A stretch of 64,000 nt of DNA, from assembly GCA_963576565.1 (NCBI GenBank), contig OY755039.1, positions 27,666,602-27,730,601 on the forward strand. Direction: 5' to 3'. Below the pieces are notes generated by a model. It was not told the DNA's origin. It was given only the letters and a program-made list of their open reading frames with translations, and ran no database searches. Source of the DNA: Aspidapion aeneum. Its lineage: Eukaryota; Arthropoda; Insecta; Coleoptera; Brentidae. This document shows, one piece after another, positions 42,999-52,900 of this stretch (its first letter is position 1; each line of letters starts with the position of its first letter). The translations under genes were made by a program, and so were the position numbers.

Positions 42999-45900
42999 TC
43001 ATTTTTCGGTAGGTGAATCTGAATCAATTGGAAGGGGGCAAAGCTTGACTAAAGGTCGTTTAAAGATACCGGACGCGGTACGAACATTTGCCACCCTAGC
43101 GTGCCCATCAGGCCCTTTAAAAATTTCAATAATGCGACCTACCCGCCATTGAAGAGGCGGTGATAACTCGTCTTTGATAAGAACGAGGGTACCTATTTTT
43201 GGCTCTGCGCATGGTTCCAACCATTTATTTCGTACTTGAAGGGTATGTAAAAATTCTTGGCTCCAACGACGCCAAAAATCGGCTTGTATTCGTTGGACCA
43301 AGTTCCATCGCGATAACCGATTCTCAGGTTTACTTGAAAAATCTTCATCAGGAACAGAAACTAAAGGTCCATGTGTTAAAAAATGTTCCGGTGTTAAAAC
43401 CTGTAGATCGTTACAGTCGGTAGATTGCGGGGTCAAGGGGCGAGAATTTAAAATCGCCTCAATTTGACAAAGAACCGTGTACAACTCCTCATAACTTAGA
43501 ATTTGCGAGCCAATGGTACGAATTAAGTGAGTTTTTACTGATTTTATCCCTGACTCCCAAAGACCGCCGAAGTGGGGAGCTGATGGAGGGATAAAATTCC
43601 AGGCGATAGCTTGTTGCGTGCAAGCATTTCTTGCAAGATCAAGCAATTCTTTGCTTGATTTAACGAAATTTGTGCCATTGTCTGAAAAAAGAGTTTTTAT
43701 GTAACCTCTTCGGGCAACAAAGCGACGTAGCGCAGCTAAAAAAGCGTCCGAAGTTAGATCTGACACTAACTCGAGATGTAAAGCTTTAGTATTTAGACAA
43801 ATAAAAAGGCAGATATATGCTTTTTGTGTTTTTACACCTCTGTGTTTACTGAGAGTGATAGGTATAGCACCACTAAAATCTACTCCACTAAAAGTAAAAG
43901 GCTTTTGTGGAATCAAGCGGTAGGACGGAATTTGTCCCATGATTTGCTCATAAGAATGCGGTTTGACGCGAAAGCAACGAACACATTTGGATAAAACCGT
44001 TTTAATTAAGCGTTTGGCAGATAAAATCCAAAAAATTTGACTAATGAGATATTGGACTGTTTGCACTCCGACATGCAAATATTTTTTGTGCATATATTCA
44101 ATAAAAATATAAGAAAGTCTACTTTCCTTGGGTAAAAGAAGAGGATGTTTTTGTCCGTAAGAAATAGTCATGGCTTGTTGAATGCGTCCTCCAACTCTTA
44201 TAAGACCATCCTGGTCTAAAAAGGGATTCAATTTTTGTATGGGTTTTATGCATTTTTTCTGGTTTTGCAGGTTAAGAATTACTTCAGAAAAGTATTTTTG
44301 TTGTTCGTGCTTAGCCAAACATTTTAAAGCGTTAAATAGATCGATATAATCTATATTTGTCTTTTTTCTGACGTCTGCGGATAGTCTACAATTATTTATG
44401 AATCGTAAACTGCGGGCTAAAAGTAGTTGAATAGCGTAAAAATCGGATTTATTATTTAAAAGCGAATCTAAAAAATTTTCAGTTATTCGGTCACAAGAAA
44501 TCAGAGCAACATTTTTTCGTTCCTCAGTTTCTAAACTGTCATTTATTTTGACTTGCGGGGTTTTTGTTGGCCATTTATCGAAAGATTCTTGTAAAAAACT
44601 AGGGGCGGCCCACCATAGGGGATGATTTAAAAGCTCACTCGGCGAGCAGCCGCGGCTGGCTACATCGGCACTATTGAGAAAGGTGGGGGTATATAACCAA
44701 CATTCTGGATTAATATTATCTTGGATAAGACTAACACGATTTGCGACAAAAGTTTTCCATTTACTTGGATGGGATTTTATCCAGTGTAAAACAACCATTG
44801 CGTCCGAAAAAGCGTAAATATTATTTATTGTGAACCTTTTTATGAATATATCATATGTGTATTTTAAGACCTCAGATAAAAGAGTAGCGGCTAGAAGTTC
44901 TATTCTCGGAATACTAACAAATTTTTTAAGTGGAGCGATGCGACTTTTCGCAAGAACAAAATATATGTGATATTTAGCGTTTCGTAAGACACGTAAGTAT
45001 ATTACGCATGCATACCCTCGTTCACTCGCATCACAAAAACCACAGAGATCGATGGATTCGGCGTTGGTGATGTCAATGTGGCGGGGTAAACTAAATTTTT
45101 CTAAAACTTGAAATTCAGATTGATAGAGTGTCCACTGACGAACTATTTCTAAAGTAGGCGTGGCGTCCCAGGAAATACCAAGTAACCAAATTTGTTGAAT
45201 CAAATATTTTACAGTGAATGTTACTGGGGTAAGATACCCATGGGGGTCATAGCAGCGTGCTAAAAAAGAGAGAAGCGTCCTTTTAGTACAGCTTTGCTGA
45301 TTAGGTAATATGTTAAATCGAAACTCGTCGTAGGAAGGATGCCAGCACAGGCCTAAGACCTTAGTGACGTCATCCGAATCGAGAGATAAAACTGCGGGGT
45401 TGACTAAGGAGGGATCTAAATGAGAGATCACTTCTGAGCGATTGCTAGACCATTTGTGTAATTTCAAGCCAGCGTTTCCTAATAACTCCGTAAGCTCATG
45501 CTGCAAATTTAACGCCTCTTGAACCGTTTTACATGAAGTAGTGACGTCATCAATATAGGTATCGTTAAGTATAACTTTAGCAGCGTGAGGATAGTTATCA
45601 TATTCGGACTCAGCTAAGTGCTGAAGGGTGCGTAAAGCGAGATATGGTGAACAGTTCACTCCGTAAGTGACAGTTCGTAGTTTAAAAACGGAAACTTTTT
45701 CATTAGGGTTAAACCGCCAAAATATTTTTTGGTATTTTTGATGATCAGGGTTGATATTTATACCACGATACATTTTTTGAATATCGCAGGTGAGCGTCAC
45801 AGGGTTAAGGCGAAAATGTAATAATATTTGAATAATATCTTTTTGTAGTTTCGGACCCGATAATAACACTTGATTAAGCGAAATATGCGTAAAAGGGTCA

Positions 45901-48419
45901 GTAATACTCGCATTAAAAACTACCCTTGTCTTAGTAGTGATAGCTTCATTTTTAACAACAGCGAAATGTGGAATAAAATAGCTGTCTGAATCGTCTTCTT
46001 TTTCTGAGTCATAGTCCATATGACCCAATTCCAAATATTCATTCATAAATTTAGAATATTCACAATACAAGTTTTTATCGCGAAGCAGTTTTTTTTCTAA
46101 AGATAAGAAACGATTTAGCGCGACTTGTTTTATTGCGGGAAACTGCGGTGGATTCTCAAATGTGCGAAAGGGAAGGGAGACAGTATACCGGCCGTCTTGA
46201 TTACGCGACACGCTCTGTTTAAAATAATTTTCACAAATTTCATCCTCTGGTTTCAAATGAGTTTTTTGGGGGACGCAGTCGGTTTCCCAAAATTTTGAAA
46301 TTAATTGCGAAAGCGAGTCATTTTCATTTTGACAAAAAAGAGCATTAATTGGCGGGGTAGAAATTAAGGGTTGATTTATTTGTCCCATCAAAATATAGCC
46401 GAAAATAGTTCCCATAGCAAAGGGATGATTTGGATCATCGCTAGCGATTTTTTCACCCTGTATAATTAGTGGAAAGAGATCCATACCAATTAGTAAATTT
46501 ACAGGCGAAGGGTTGTAAAAAGTGGGATCTGCTAAGGGTAAATTTTTTATAAAATGCCAATTTTCTGTATTTATTTTTACTGACGGTAAATCAGTACAAA
46601 CCTTTTGCAAAATAATCGCTTGCGTAGACACAAAAATATCTGGTTTTTGAAAATTACAAATTTTAATAAAAATCGATCCTAGATCAGAAGTAAGAGAGTT
46701 GCCTCCAACCCCCTGTATATTTGAACATAAGGGTTGTCTTGGAAGGCCCAATTGTTGCGCTAATTTTTGAGAACAAAAAGTGTTTTGCGAACCGCTGTCT
46801 AACACGGCTCGAACTGTTTGAAAGTTACCGCGGACATCTTGAATTTTTACGAGGATAGTTGACAATAAAACTTGCGATTGCGCAGAAATAAAACCACAAT
46901 GCGTGGGGTTAGAACCTGAAGGAGTTGCGATTGGTACTTGTGAATTAGAAGACGTCGAAGTAAAATTTTGATTATTTTGAGAAGAGGCACTTTGAGGGAA
47001 CTTATTTTGAGTAGAGTAATTTTGAAGCGGACAACCAGTAGCCGGGGATCTAAAACTTTGCTGGCTGGCCAAGTAACCACGTGGTGCACGACTTGGAGAT
47101 GCGTTGGGAGAAATATTAGAGAGATTTTGTGAGAAATTCACGTTAGCATCAAAATGTGATCTATTTTGATTTTGAGAATTAGCGCAATTATAATTTCGCT
47201 CAAAATGAATTAATGAGTGATGTCTTTGATTACCAGGGCAATAGCGACATGAGCGCAGACTTTGACAAGAATTTGTTGAATGTATTGAGCTTAAACAATT
47301 TAAACATAGTTTCTTATTTTTAGCGTAAGTATAGCGTTCGTAGGGAGATTTACCTTTAAATGCGTGACATAAATATATTGAATGTGTGTTAGAATCACAA
47401 AAAGCGCATCTATCTTTAGAATGAGTATTTTCCGTACCAAGTAGCGTTTTTGTATAATAAGGCGAGGCGTTATTTTTATAAAACTGTTTATTATTTTTAA
47501 ATCTATTTTTAGATTGTAGCGAATAAAGCGAATTACATTGACTTTCAAGAAAATTATAAATTTCTTGATATTTGGGCATTTCATTAGACCTAGAATTAGC
47601 TAGTTCAAAGCGCGAAAGTAGTACCTCAGGCAATTTATCTAGTAAAATGTTGGCGAGCGGAAAACACCATTGATCAGTGTCGTAATTTAGAGTTTTTAAA
47701 GCCTCAATGTTTTCTGAAAAAACATCAAGCAGCGTGCGCAGCGTATCTGGATTGTCGTCTTTGAGAGCGGGAAAATTATACACGGAGCGCCAATAAGTTT
47801 GAGCCGATAAGCGGGGGTTATGATAGCGTTTTAGAAGCGTATTGTAAGCGATTATATAATTAGCGTCGGTTATTTGTAAATGTTTAACTACGTTTAAAGG
47901 CGGTCCTTTTAGGTAGGACAGTAACAAATTAAATTTAGCGTTCGTAGGAATACTAGGATTATTGTGTACAGAACTATTGTACATATCTAGAAAGGTTGGA
48001 AACTTAGTGATGTCGCCATGAAATTCGACAATGCGCAGTCTTGGCATTAAAGACGCCATAAAGCGGTCTGGATCAGAAGAATTTGAAATTTGCGTTAAGT
48101 TTTGAGGTTGAGGAGCTTCAATTTTCACCTCAAATAGTTGTTTTTGAATTCTTTTAATATCATAGAAGCTGTCGTCAAACTCAGTAAGGCGTTCATTTTC
48201 TTCTTCCAGTCTCTCCGGACTTGCCGAATAAGCCTCTATTATTTGATTTTGATAAATAAAAAATGTTTCTTTAATTTCATCAAGGTCGATAAGTCGAACC
48301 TGTAAACACGGTTGTTTTGTATCATCCGTTAGGCATGCATTAGCTAAGTTATGAAGAGTATTAAGGCGATTATGTTGCACATTACGGAGTGCTTCTAACT
48401 TCTTAAGTTGCGTACTCAT
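42999..48419 (-). CDS. BEL/Pao gag-pol polyprotein, 1806 aa
   Basis: A single frame from ATG at 48419 to TGA at 42999. Domains (approximate residues): a coiled N-terminus and gag region 1-300 with RLRIVEFHGDITKFPTFLDM (DUF1759-like, ~125-290); zinc knuckles ~340-410 starting CAFCDSNTHSIYLC; aspartic protease (DUF1758 type) with VLDSGSQNTF at ~538; RT ~760-1000 with FPHFAVV-like and CDIQKMYRG blocks and the catalytic TYIDDVT at ~955; RNase H with LCGFCDASERG at ~1127; integrase zinc-binding region ~1440-1482 (CVRCFRVKP), then catalytic acids in GVDFSGAI (~1510), LFSDNGTNF (~1580) and GGLWESGIK (~1618); a C-terminal DUF5641-like region with RWNLVQRIQADFWRRW at ~1705. Length and order fit complete BEL/Pao elements. 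No stop, frameshift or missing catalytic residue is seen. Other frames inside are shadows. Confidence 0.98.
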   Translation of the reverse strand: MSTQLKKLEALRNVQHNRLNTLHNLANACLTDDTKQPCLQVRLIDLDEIKETFFIYQNQIIEAYSASPERLEEENERLTEFDDSFYDIKRIQKQLFEVKIEAPQPQNLTQISNSSDPDRFMASLMPRLRIVEFHGDITKFPTFLDMYNSSVHNNPSIPTNAKFNLLLSYLKGPPLNVVKHLQITDANYIIAYNTLLKRYHNPRLSAQTYWRSVYNFPALKDDNPDTLRTLLDVFSENIEALKTLNYDTDQWCFPLANILLDKLPEVLLSRFELANSRSNEMPKYQEIYNFLESQCNSLYSLQSKNRFKNNKQFYKNNASPYYTKTLLGTENTHSKDRCAFCDSNTHSIYLCHAFKGKSPYERYTYAKNKKLCLNCLSSIHSTNSCQSLRSCRYCPGNQRHHSLIHFERNYNCANSQNQNRSHFDANVNFSQNLSNISPNASPSRAPRGYLASQQSFRSPATGCPLQNYSTQNKFPQSASSQNNQNFTSTSSNSQVPIATPSGSNPTHCGFISAQSQVLLSTILVKIQDVRGNFQTVRAVLDSGSQNTFCSQKLAQQLGLPRQPLCSNIQGVGGNSLTSDLGSIFIKICNFQKPDIFVSTQAIILQKVCTDLPSVKINTENWHFIKNLPLADPTFYNPSPVNLLIGMDLFPLIIQGEKIASDDPNHPFAMGTIFGYILMGQINQPLISTPPINALFCQNENDSLSQLISKFWETDCVPQKTHLKPEDEICENYFKQSVSRNQDGRYTVSLPFRTFENPPQFPAIKQVALNRFLSLEKKLLRDKNLYCEYSKFMNEYLELGHMDYDSEKEDDSDSYFIPHFAVVKNEAITTKTRVVFNASITDPFTHISLNQVLLSGPKLQKDIIQILLHFRLNPVTLTCDIQKMYRGININPDHQKYQKIFWRFNPNEKVSVFKLRTVTYGVNCSPYLALRTLQHLAESEYDNYPHAAKVILNDTYIDDVTTSCKTVQEALNLQHELTELLGNAGLKLHKWSSNRSEVISHLDPSLVNPAVLSLDSDDVTKVLGLCWHPSYDEFRFNILPNQQSCTKRTLLSFLARCYDPHGYLTPVTFTVKYLIQQIWLLGISWDATPTLEIVRQWTLYQSEFQVLEKFSLPRHIDITNAESIDLCGFCDASERGYACVIYLRVLRNAKYHIYFVLAKSRIAPLKKFVSIPRIELLAATLLSEVLKYTYDIFIKRFTINNIYAFSDAMVVLHWIKSHPSKWKTFVANRVSLIQDNINPECWLYTPTFLNSADVASRGCSPSELLNHPLWWAAPSFLQESFDKWPTKTPQVKINDSLETEERKNVALISCDRITENFLDSLLNNKSDFYAIQLLLARSLRFINNCRLSADVRKKTNIDYIDLFNALKCLAKHEQQKYFSEVILNLQNQKKCIKPIQKLNPFLDQDGLIRVGGRIQQAMTISYGQKHPLLLPKESRLSYIFIEYMHKKYLHVGVQTVQYLISQIFWILSAKRLIKTVLSKCVRCFRVKPHSYEQIMGQIPSYRLIPQKPFTFSGVDFSGAIPITLSKHRGVKTQKAYICLFICLNTKALHLELVSDLTSDAFLAALRRFVARRGYIKTLFSDNGTNFVKSSKELLDLARNACTQQAIAWNFIPPSAPHFGGLWESGIKSVKTHLIRTIGSQILSYEELYTVLCQIEAILNSRPLTPQSTDCNDLQVLTPEHFLTHGPLVSVPDEDFSSKPENRLSRWNLVQRIQADFWRRWSQEFLHTLQVRNKWLEPCAEPKIGTLVLIKDELSPPLQWRVGRIIEIFKGPDGHARVANVRTASGIFKRPLVKLCPLPIDSDSPTEK

Positions 48420-48782
48420 TGTAATGTTTTTAAAAAACTCCGTTAAAACAGGTGAACGATTAGTTTCCGAAATTTTTAATATTTAAAAATTAAAAGCGTT
48501 TAAAAGAAAAGAAAATAGGCGATAAAAAATGTAAACAAGTCTCATTTACCTCTCTAATATCGTGGTGTTGGAAACTTTTCCTACGTGCAGGCGCCAAGCC
48601 AAAAAGAGGTAGGAAATGCGCGAAAACAATGCGCGTTCGGTACTTTTTTACTTGTTATTTTTACTGCTAGCACAGCAAAAAGATCAAGGTCATGCGTATT
48701 TATTAAAAATTTTATTTTTAACAAAATGCGATTTAGACTTTAATTTTTCCCGGGGTCCTGTTATCCGGTTCGAAGGACCAAA
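48420..48782 (-). other. BEL/Pao leader with primer-binding site
   Basis: On the minus strand the 5' LTR is followed by one T and then TGGTCCTTCGAACCGGATAA (about 48763-48781). Its first bases complement a tRNA CCA end, as required of a primer-binding site. I cannot assign the tRNA. The remaining leader is AT-rich and non-coding. Confidence 0.75.
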
Positions 48783-49443
48783 TGGTGAGGTTAGGCCTTC
48801 TGTAGAAAATAAAATATACCGAAGGACCACTCGAGATAGCTCGAGAAAAACGTGGGGGAGTTAAGAGGGACTGTATCTTTCCACAGGGCTCCAACAGGGA
48901 AAAAAGAGCCTAAAAACTTAAATACTAAAAAGAGCGCAGCAATGAAAAATTATCAAGAAACGACTTACCATTCGATGTCTTTTGTAGCTACTTGGCTGGC
49001 CAGCCCGATTATACGCGAAGTACCAGACTCTCCATTGTTCTATAGTTCAAAATGTTCCAAACACTAATATCTAATAAACTAAAGCGTAAAATTAATAGTT
49101 TCCACAATTTTAATATAAAATGATAGCGGTGCGGTGACTTTCCTTGCACGTGGCGCGTGGTTGAGTTGTTCGCTCAGACAATCGGCGTTTTCGTCTGCTA
49201 GGCCGAATTTAGCCGCTTATCTCAAATCCTTCATTGCTGGAAGAAGCGCGCGAAGTTTTAATTTAAAATATGGAAAGATATAGCGTAAAGTAAATCAAAA
49301 TAATATTCTAAAAACGCTTGTAAGCGTAGAAAATGTAACCCAAAAATATTTAAAAACTAAGAGAGATAGCTTCTCTAATTTTAAGTGAAAATTAGAGAAT
49401 ATAATTATTTACAAAAATAAAAACAAGTTGGGAAACTTGTTCA
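48783..49443 (-). repeat. BEL/Pao 5' LTR (661 bp)
   Basis: For the minus-strand element this is the 5' LTR and would hold its promoter. It matches 42317-42977 along its full length with no difference that I could find. Confidence 0.97.
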
Positions 49444-49540
49444 ATTTTATTTACTGACGAAAGTACTTTCTCCCTACACAATGCGCACAATTCATCAATT
49501 ACTCGCTACTAGGCAAATAAAAATAAACATTTGGCGGTAA

Positions 49541-50020
49541 ATGTGCGAACACAATACCCTACGAGATAAAATCATCGGGCCATTTTTTATTAATGGTAAC
49601 TTGAATGGGGCCGCTTATTTAAACATGATGGAAAATCAAGTGATTCCTGCAATACAACAATTACCGGGTGTTGATTTTTGGCAAGTTTGGTTTCAGTGTC
49701 CGGCACATGACGTTTTACACACCAGGGAATTCTTAGACGGAACTTTTCCCCGACGAGTATAAGAAGACGCAGTATTACTAGATGGCCCCCTAGATCGCCT
49801 GACCTGACTGTATGTGATCTTTTTATTTGGCCTTATGTCAAAAATAAGATATTTACATTTGATCACTAGCTCATAATTTAGCCGAACTTCGAATTAAAAT
49901 TGAGACTTTTTATTCAATTCCACCTGAGGTGCTAAGCAATGTACGTCAGGGATTTAATAACCGTTTAAGTTATTCTTTAACACAACAGAGTGGCAAGTTT
50001 GAGCATTGTAAGGGTTTTTA
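49541..50020 (+). pseudogene. Tc1/mariner-superfamily transposase fragment
   Basis: DKIIGPFFINGNLNGAAYL, then VIPAIQQLPGVDFWQVWFQ, an AHDVLHTREFLDGTFP block and, after frame changes, APRSPDLTVCDLF and an IPPEVLSNVRQGF end. These follow the order of the catalytic core (G-x-x-GPFF, WFQ-D-AP-H, SPDL-P-D) of insect Tc/mariner-type transposases. The QQDGAP segment is deleted and two frameshifts are present. It is the same family as the relic at 24133. Confidence 0.8.
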
Positions 50021-50029
50021 AAATCACAT

Positions 50030-50560
50030 ATTCTTACTTTTTTTAAGCTGTTAAATCGTGACAACAGAAGTGTAAAAAATCAATTTTATTCGTAGGATAT
50101 GGCAGAAAATAATAAACGAAAAATGGGTAAATTTCTCTTTGAAAATCTCTGAGTAACTGAATCATACCCACACCCTAATTAGGCAATTAAATATCTTTAT
50201 CCCGACCAAAAACAATGTAATAAAATTCATTCGACGCAGCTTATGGAAGGCGGAGGGGAAAGTTGGTTCTATTCTTATCTAAACACCTGCTAAATTCGTT
50301 TTTGTCTTTCTAAGCAAAATTTTCATAGCTTTTACTCTAACGGTATATTTAAATTGTGTTTATGGGCTTTTTCTAGAATTTCTTTCAAAACAAATATTTG
50401 GTTTATTGTAAAACCTAAAGAAAATAGGCTCCAATTCGAAAATAATTTAGTAAATATTTACTAAAATACTATAAAAAACATAATAGTAAAAGGCATGGGC
50501 ACAGTCTTTACACTGAAATTGTTATACATTATTAATTTTATGGTAGTGGAGTTCCATACC
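50030..50560. other. Unassigned AT-rich stretch, presumed intron
   Basis: No motif or repeat. It lies downstream of the last exon I can define for the host gene. Confidence 0.4.
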
Positions 50561-50884
50561 AGAGAAGTGCCACCAAGGGCTCCTTCTGCTATACCCTTTG
50601 CTTTTTACTTCTTCCTGCAACCCGAACCGGCCGACCCATCGACCAAGACTTAGGGATTCCATTGGAGGTTGCAACCAACACGTAGAAAAGTGTTAATTAA
50701 AACTCGGTTCCCACCTATGCGTGCCCACCCTGATTAAAAAAAACGAAGGTGACGCTACATTTAAAACAAGTGAAAATCAATGTACCGTCACGTAAGTTTT
50801 GAATCAGGGTAGTTTTAAAAAATTTATAATAAAAAAATTCAGCATGTTTTAATGATCTCTATAAGAAATGCAAACAAAACTTAC
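50561..50884. other. Unassigned, possible TE end
   Basis: A GC-richer block at 50575-50690 (GAACCGGCCGACCCATCGAC) and CCTATGCGTGCCCACCCTG at 50724 could be a LINE 3' region, but no coding motif supports it. The host-gene donor site lies at its right edge. Confidence 0.35.
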
Positions 50885-51299
50885 CTTTTCTCTAAGCATA
50901 TCCCTCGTTCTGGTAGCCTGACTCCGACTCCTATGAAGCTCCATCTGCAACTCCAAGCACTTCTCCTGCCAGTTGACCGGCTCTCCCCCCGCACAAGAAT
51001 TACTCGAGGATGCCAGACCGCTCTGACTTAAACTTATCGACCCTAGGAACCCCAAGGAACCGAGACCACCCTGACTCGAGCTCGTTGACCCTAGGGCACC
51101 ATTTTGCGAACCTAGAGCCCCCAGAGCACTGTGGGCCGAGCCAAGGGAACCGTTTGAACCGAGACGCGTCACTCCGATTACGCCGGGTCCTAGAGCGGTG
51201 AACGGGTCGTTAGGACGCGGCACTGCGGAACCCGAGGCGCCCGAATCTCGTGACCTACGGGGCAAAAGACGGGGCGACGAAGGCGTAGAACGGCAACCC
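50885..51299 (-). CDS. Host gene, exon 2 (Gly/Ser/Leu-rich, then coiled coil)
   Basis: On the minus strand a T-rich tract and ACAG at 51300 form an acceptor, and AAAAG|GTAAGT at 50885/50884 a strong donor. The exon is 415 nt: one base completes the Arg codon split from exon 1, then 138 codons follow. It encodes RSTPSSPRLLPRRSRDSG, a low-complexity run of LGS/ALG/GSL repeats, SLSQSGLASSSNS, and then a charged, probably coiled-coil segment WQEKCLELQMELHRSRSQAT ending DMLREK. GC content is far above the surroundings. I do not recognise the gene; a scaffold or cytoskeletal-type N-terminus is possible. Reading past the donor would add a spurious VSFVCISYRDH and stop. Confidence 0.8.
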
Positions 51300-51301
51300 C
51301 T

Positions 51302-51712
51302 GTAAAAAAAAATGCATGTTGTAGTATTTCTATAAAAAAAAATTTTTATCTGTTCGTGTTCCTAACATTTTCTACAGAGTTCATAAAGTGAAATCTAGGA
51401 GTAGGATGTCTATATACCATGGTTGCTGTATAGATTTTGTGCAGGTCAATTTTTTTTAATCAGCTTGCATAAAAAATAATGTGCTTAATCTATACAAATG
51501 AAATGTAAAGTTAATTATACAGCTATCGCCATATTTTATTTGTGGAATTAAGATAAGACGCCAAACTAAGCTAATAGAATTATTGCTACACTAACTCGGT
51601 GCAGAAATCTGCAAAGCCAATCAAAATGTTATTCACCGAACAAGGGAAAACACTCCCAAATCACTTTTCTTGATTTTCCAGTGCAAAACCAAATTCCGTA
51701 TCCTTAAGAAGA
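51302..51712. other. Intron 1 sequence, no feature
   Basis: AT-rich with no motif. It lies between the two host exons. Confidence 0.5.
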
Positions 51713-51714
51713 TA

Positions 51715-52405
51715 CAGTGAAACCCCGTATAAGCGGACACTCACGGTTCCGTCGATTTTGTCCGCTTATTGGAGGTGTCCGCTTAAGAGACAGAACTGCG
51801 AAATTTTGATATATATTTTTTAACAATTTCCGCTGCTTGTGATTTTCCGATATTAAATTTTTCGCCGTTCTTTCGTGCTGATAGATGTTCCTTCTCCGAA
51901 AAGTTAACAACTTCCATTTTTTCACGTAAACTACAAAGTTTTTTTACTAGGCGCCATTTTAAAGAGATCTATAGCTACCCAACTGAACAATAAAAATAAA
52001 CACACCAGTCCCGCCGAATAAAATAATGTTGTAAATACAGATCATGTCGTTATTTTTGAGAAAACTTTTTACAACTCTTTTTAGTTGGCCTATGCTATTT
52101 GTTATAGTAAACAGCTGATAACTGTAAAGTTATCTCAAAAATAATGAAATGAAGTATGCGACAGAAGTATTTAGTCTCCGCATTAAAACGGAAAGAGGTT
52201 ATTCCCCGGGTCCAGAGTGTATTGTTGCCAACATACTACATAATATTTATGCCCATGTCGTCTCAGAGGTTCGCGTCCGGTTATTAGAGTGTCCAGTTAT
52301 AGGAGTGAATTTTACATGTAAAGATATAGGCAAAAGCTTGGTTCCAACAAGTTTGTTCGCCTAAAGTCCGCTTAATAGAGGTGTCCGCAAGGAGAAGTTT
52401 CACTG
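51715..52405. mobile_element. Pogo-like non-autonomous element, 691 bp, in intron 1
   Basis: Ends CAGTGAAACCCCGTATAAGC and, inverted, CAGTGAAACTTCTCC. Both are followed by TTGTCCGCTTATTGGAGGTG-like blocks shared between ends. TA precedes the left end; the right flank is AATA, so the duplication has decayed. No coding region remains. Confidence 0.8.
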
Positions 52406-52900
52406 AATACCAAAATATCAAAAAAAACCAAAATTTTTAAAAAATTACCCGCTGCGTTCCTGCTTTCGACGGCAGTTTTGTAGCGAACAGACAATATTCA
52501 ATGGCAACCCAACACGGTGTGCCTGAATTAAGTATAAGTTACATGAAAAACTAATTGCACACCATATTCATGTAAATCATAGCAGATTGTCTTTTCGAAA
52601 TTTTATCATTTTCTTAATTTTTTCTAGTTTAGAGGGTATATCTTACGGCTAAGTTGTAACAGAACGAGTAGTTTTTACCCGCTTGGCACCAAATTTGAAC
52701 ATTTTACCCAGAATACTTTTTTTGTCATTTGAACAATATTTCCTCGCGAAAGAAGTTAGAAATGCAATTTAAAATAAAAACTATTAGAATTTCTAGATTT
52801 TTTAAATAATTTAAAAATCCAAAAATAATAAAATATTAAAAAACCTTCTTTTTATACGACTGCATTAGAAAATAAGGGTATTGTTCAAAATTCAAAAAAG

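Larger units (their letters stand above)
42317..49443 (-). mobile_element. BEL/Pao LTR retrotransposon, apparently intact, 7127 bp
   Basis: Two 661-bp LTRs (42317-42977 and 48783-49443) begin TG and end CA on the plus strand and appear identical on reading. A 5-bp TSD ATTTT lies at 42312-42316 and 49444-49448. Between them lie a leader with a tRNA-complementary site, one uninterrupted polyprotein frame on the minus strand and a purine-rich tract. The domain order gag, protease, RT, RNase H, integrase with the YIDD RT motif is that of BEL/Pao. Everything needed for retrotransposition appears present. Identical LTRs indicate a very recent insertion. Confidence 0.97.

Noticed and set aside
43199..47584. 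Frames nested within the BEL/Pao polyprotein
   Set aside because: Shadow frames of a strongly supported coding sequence.
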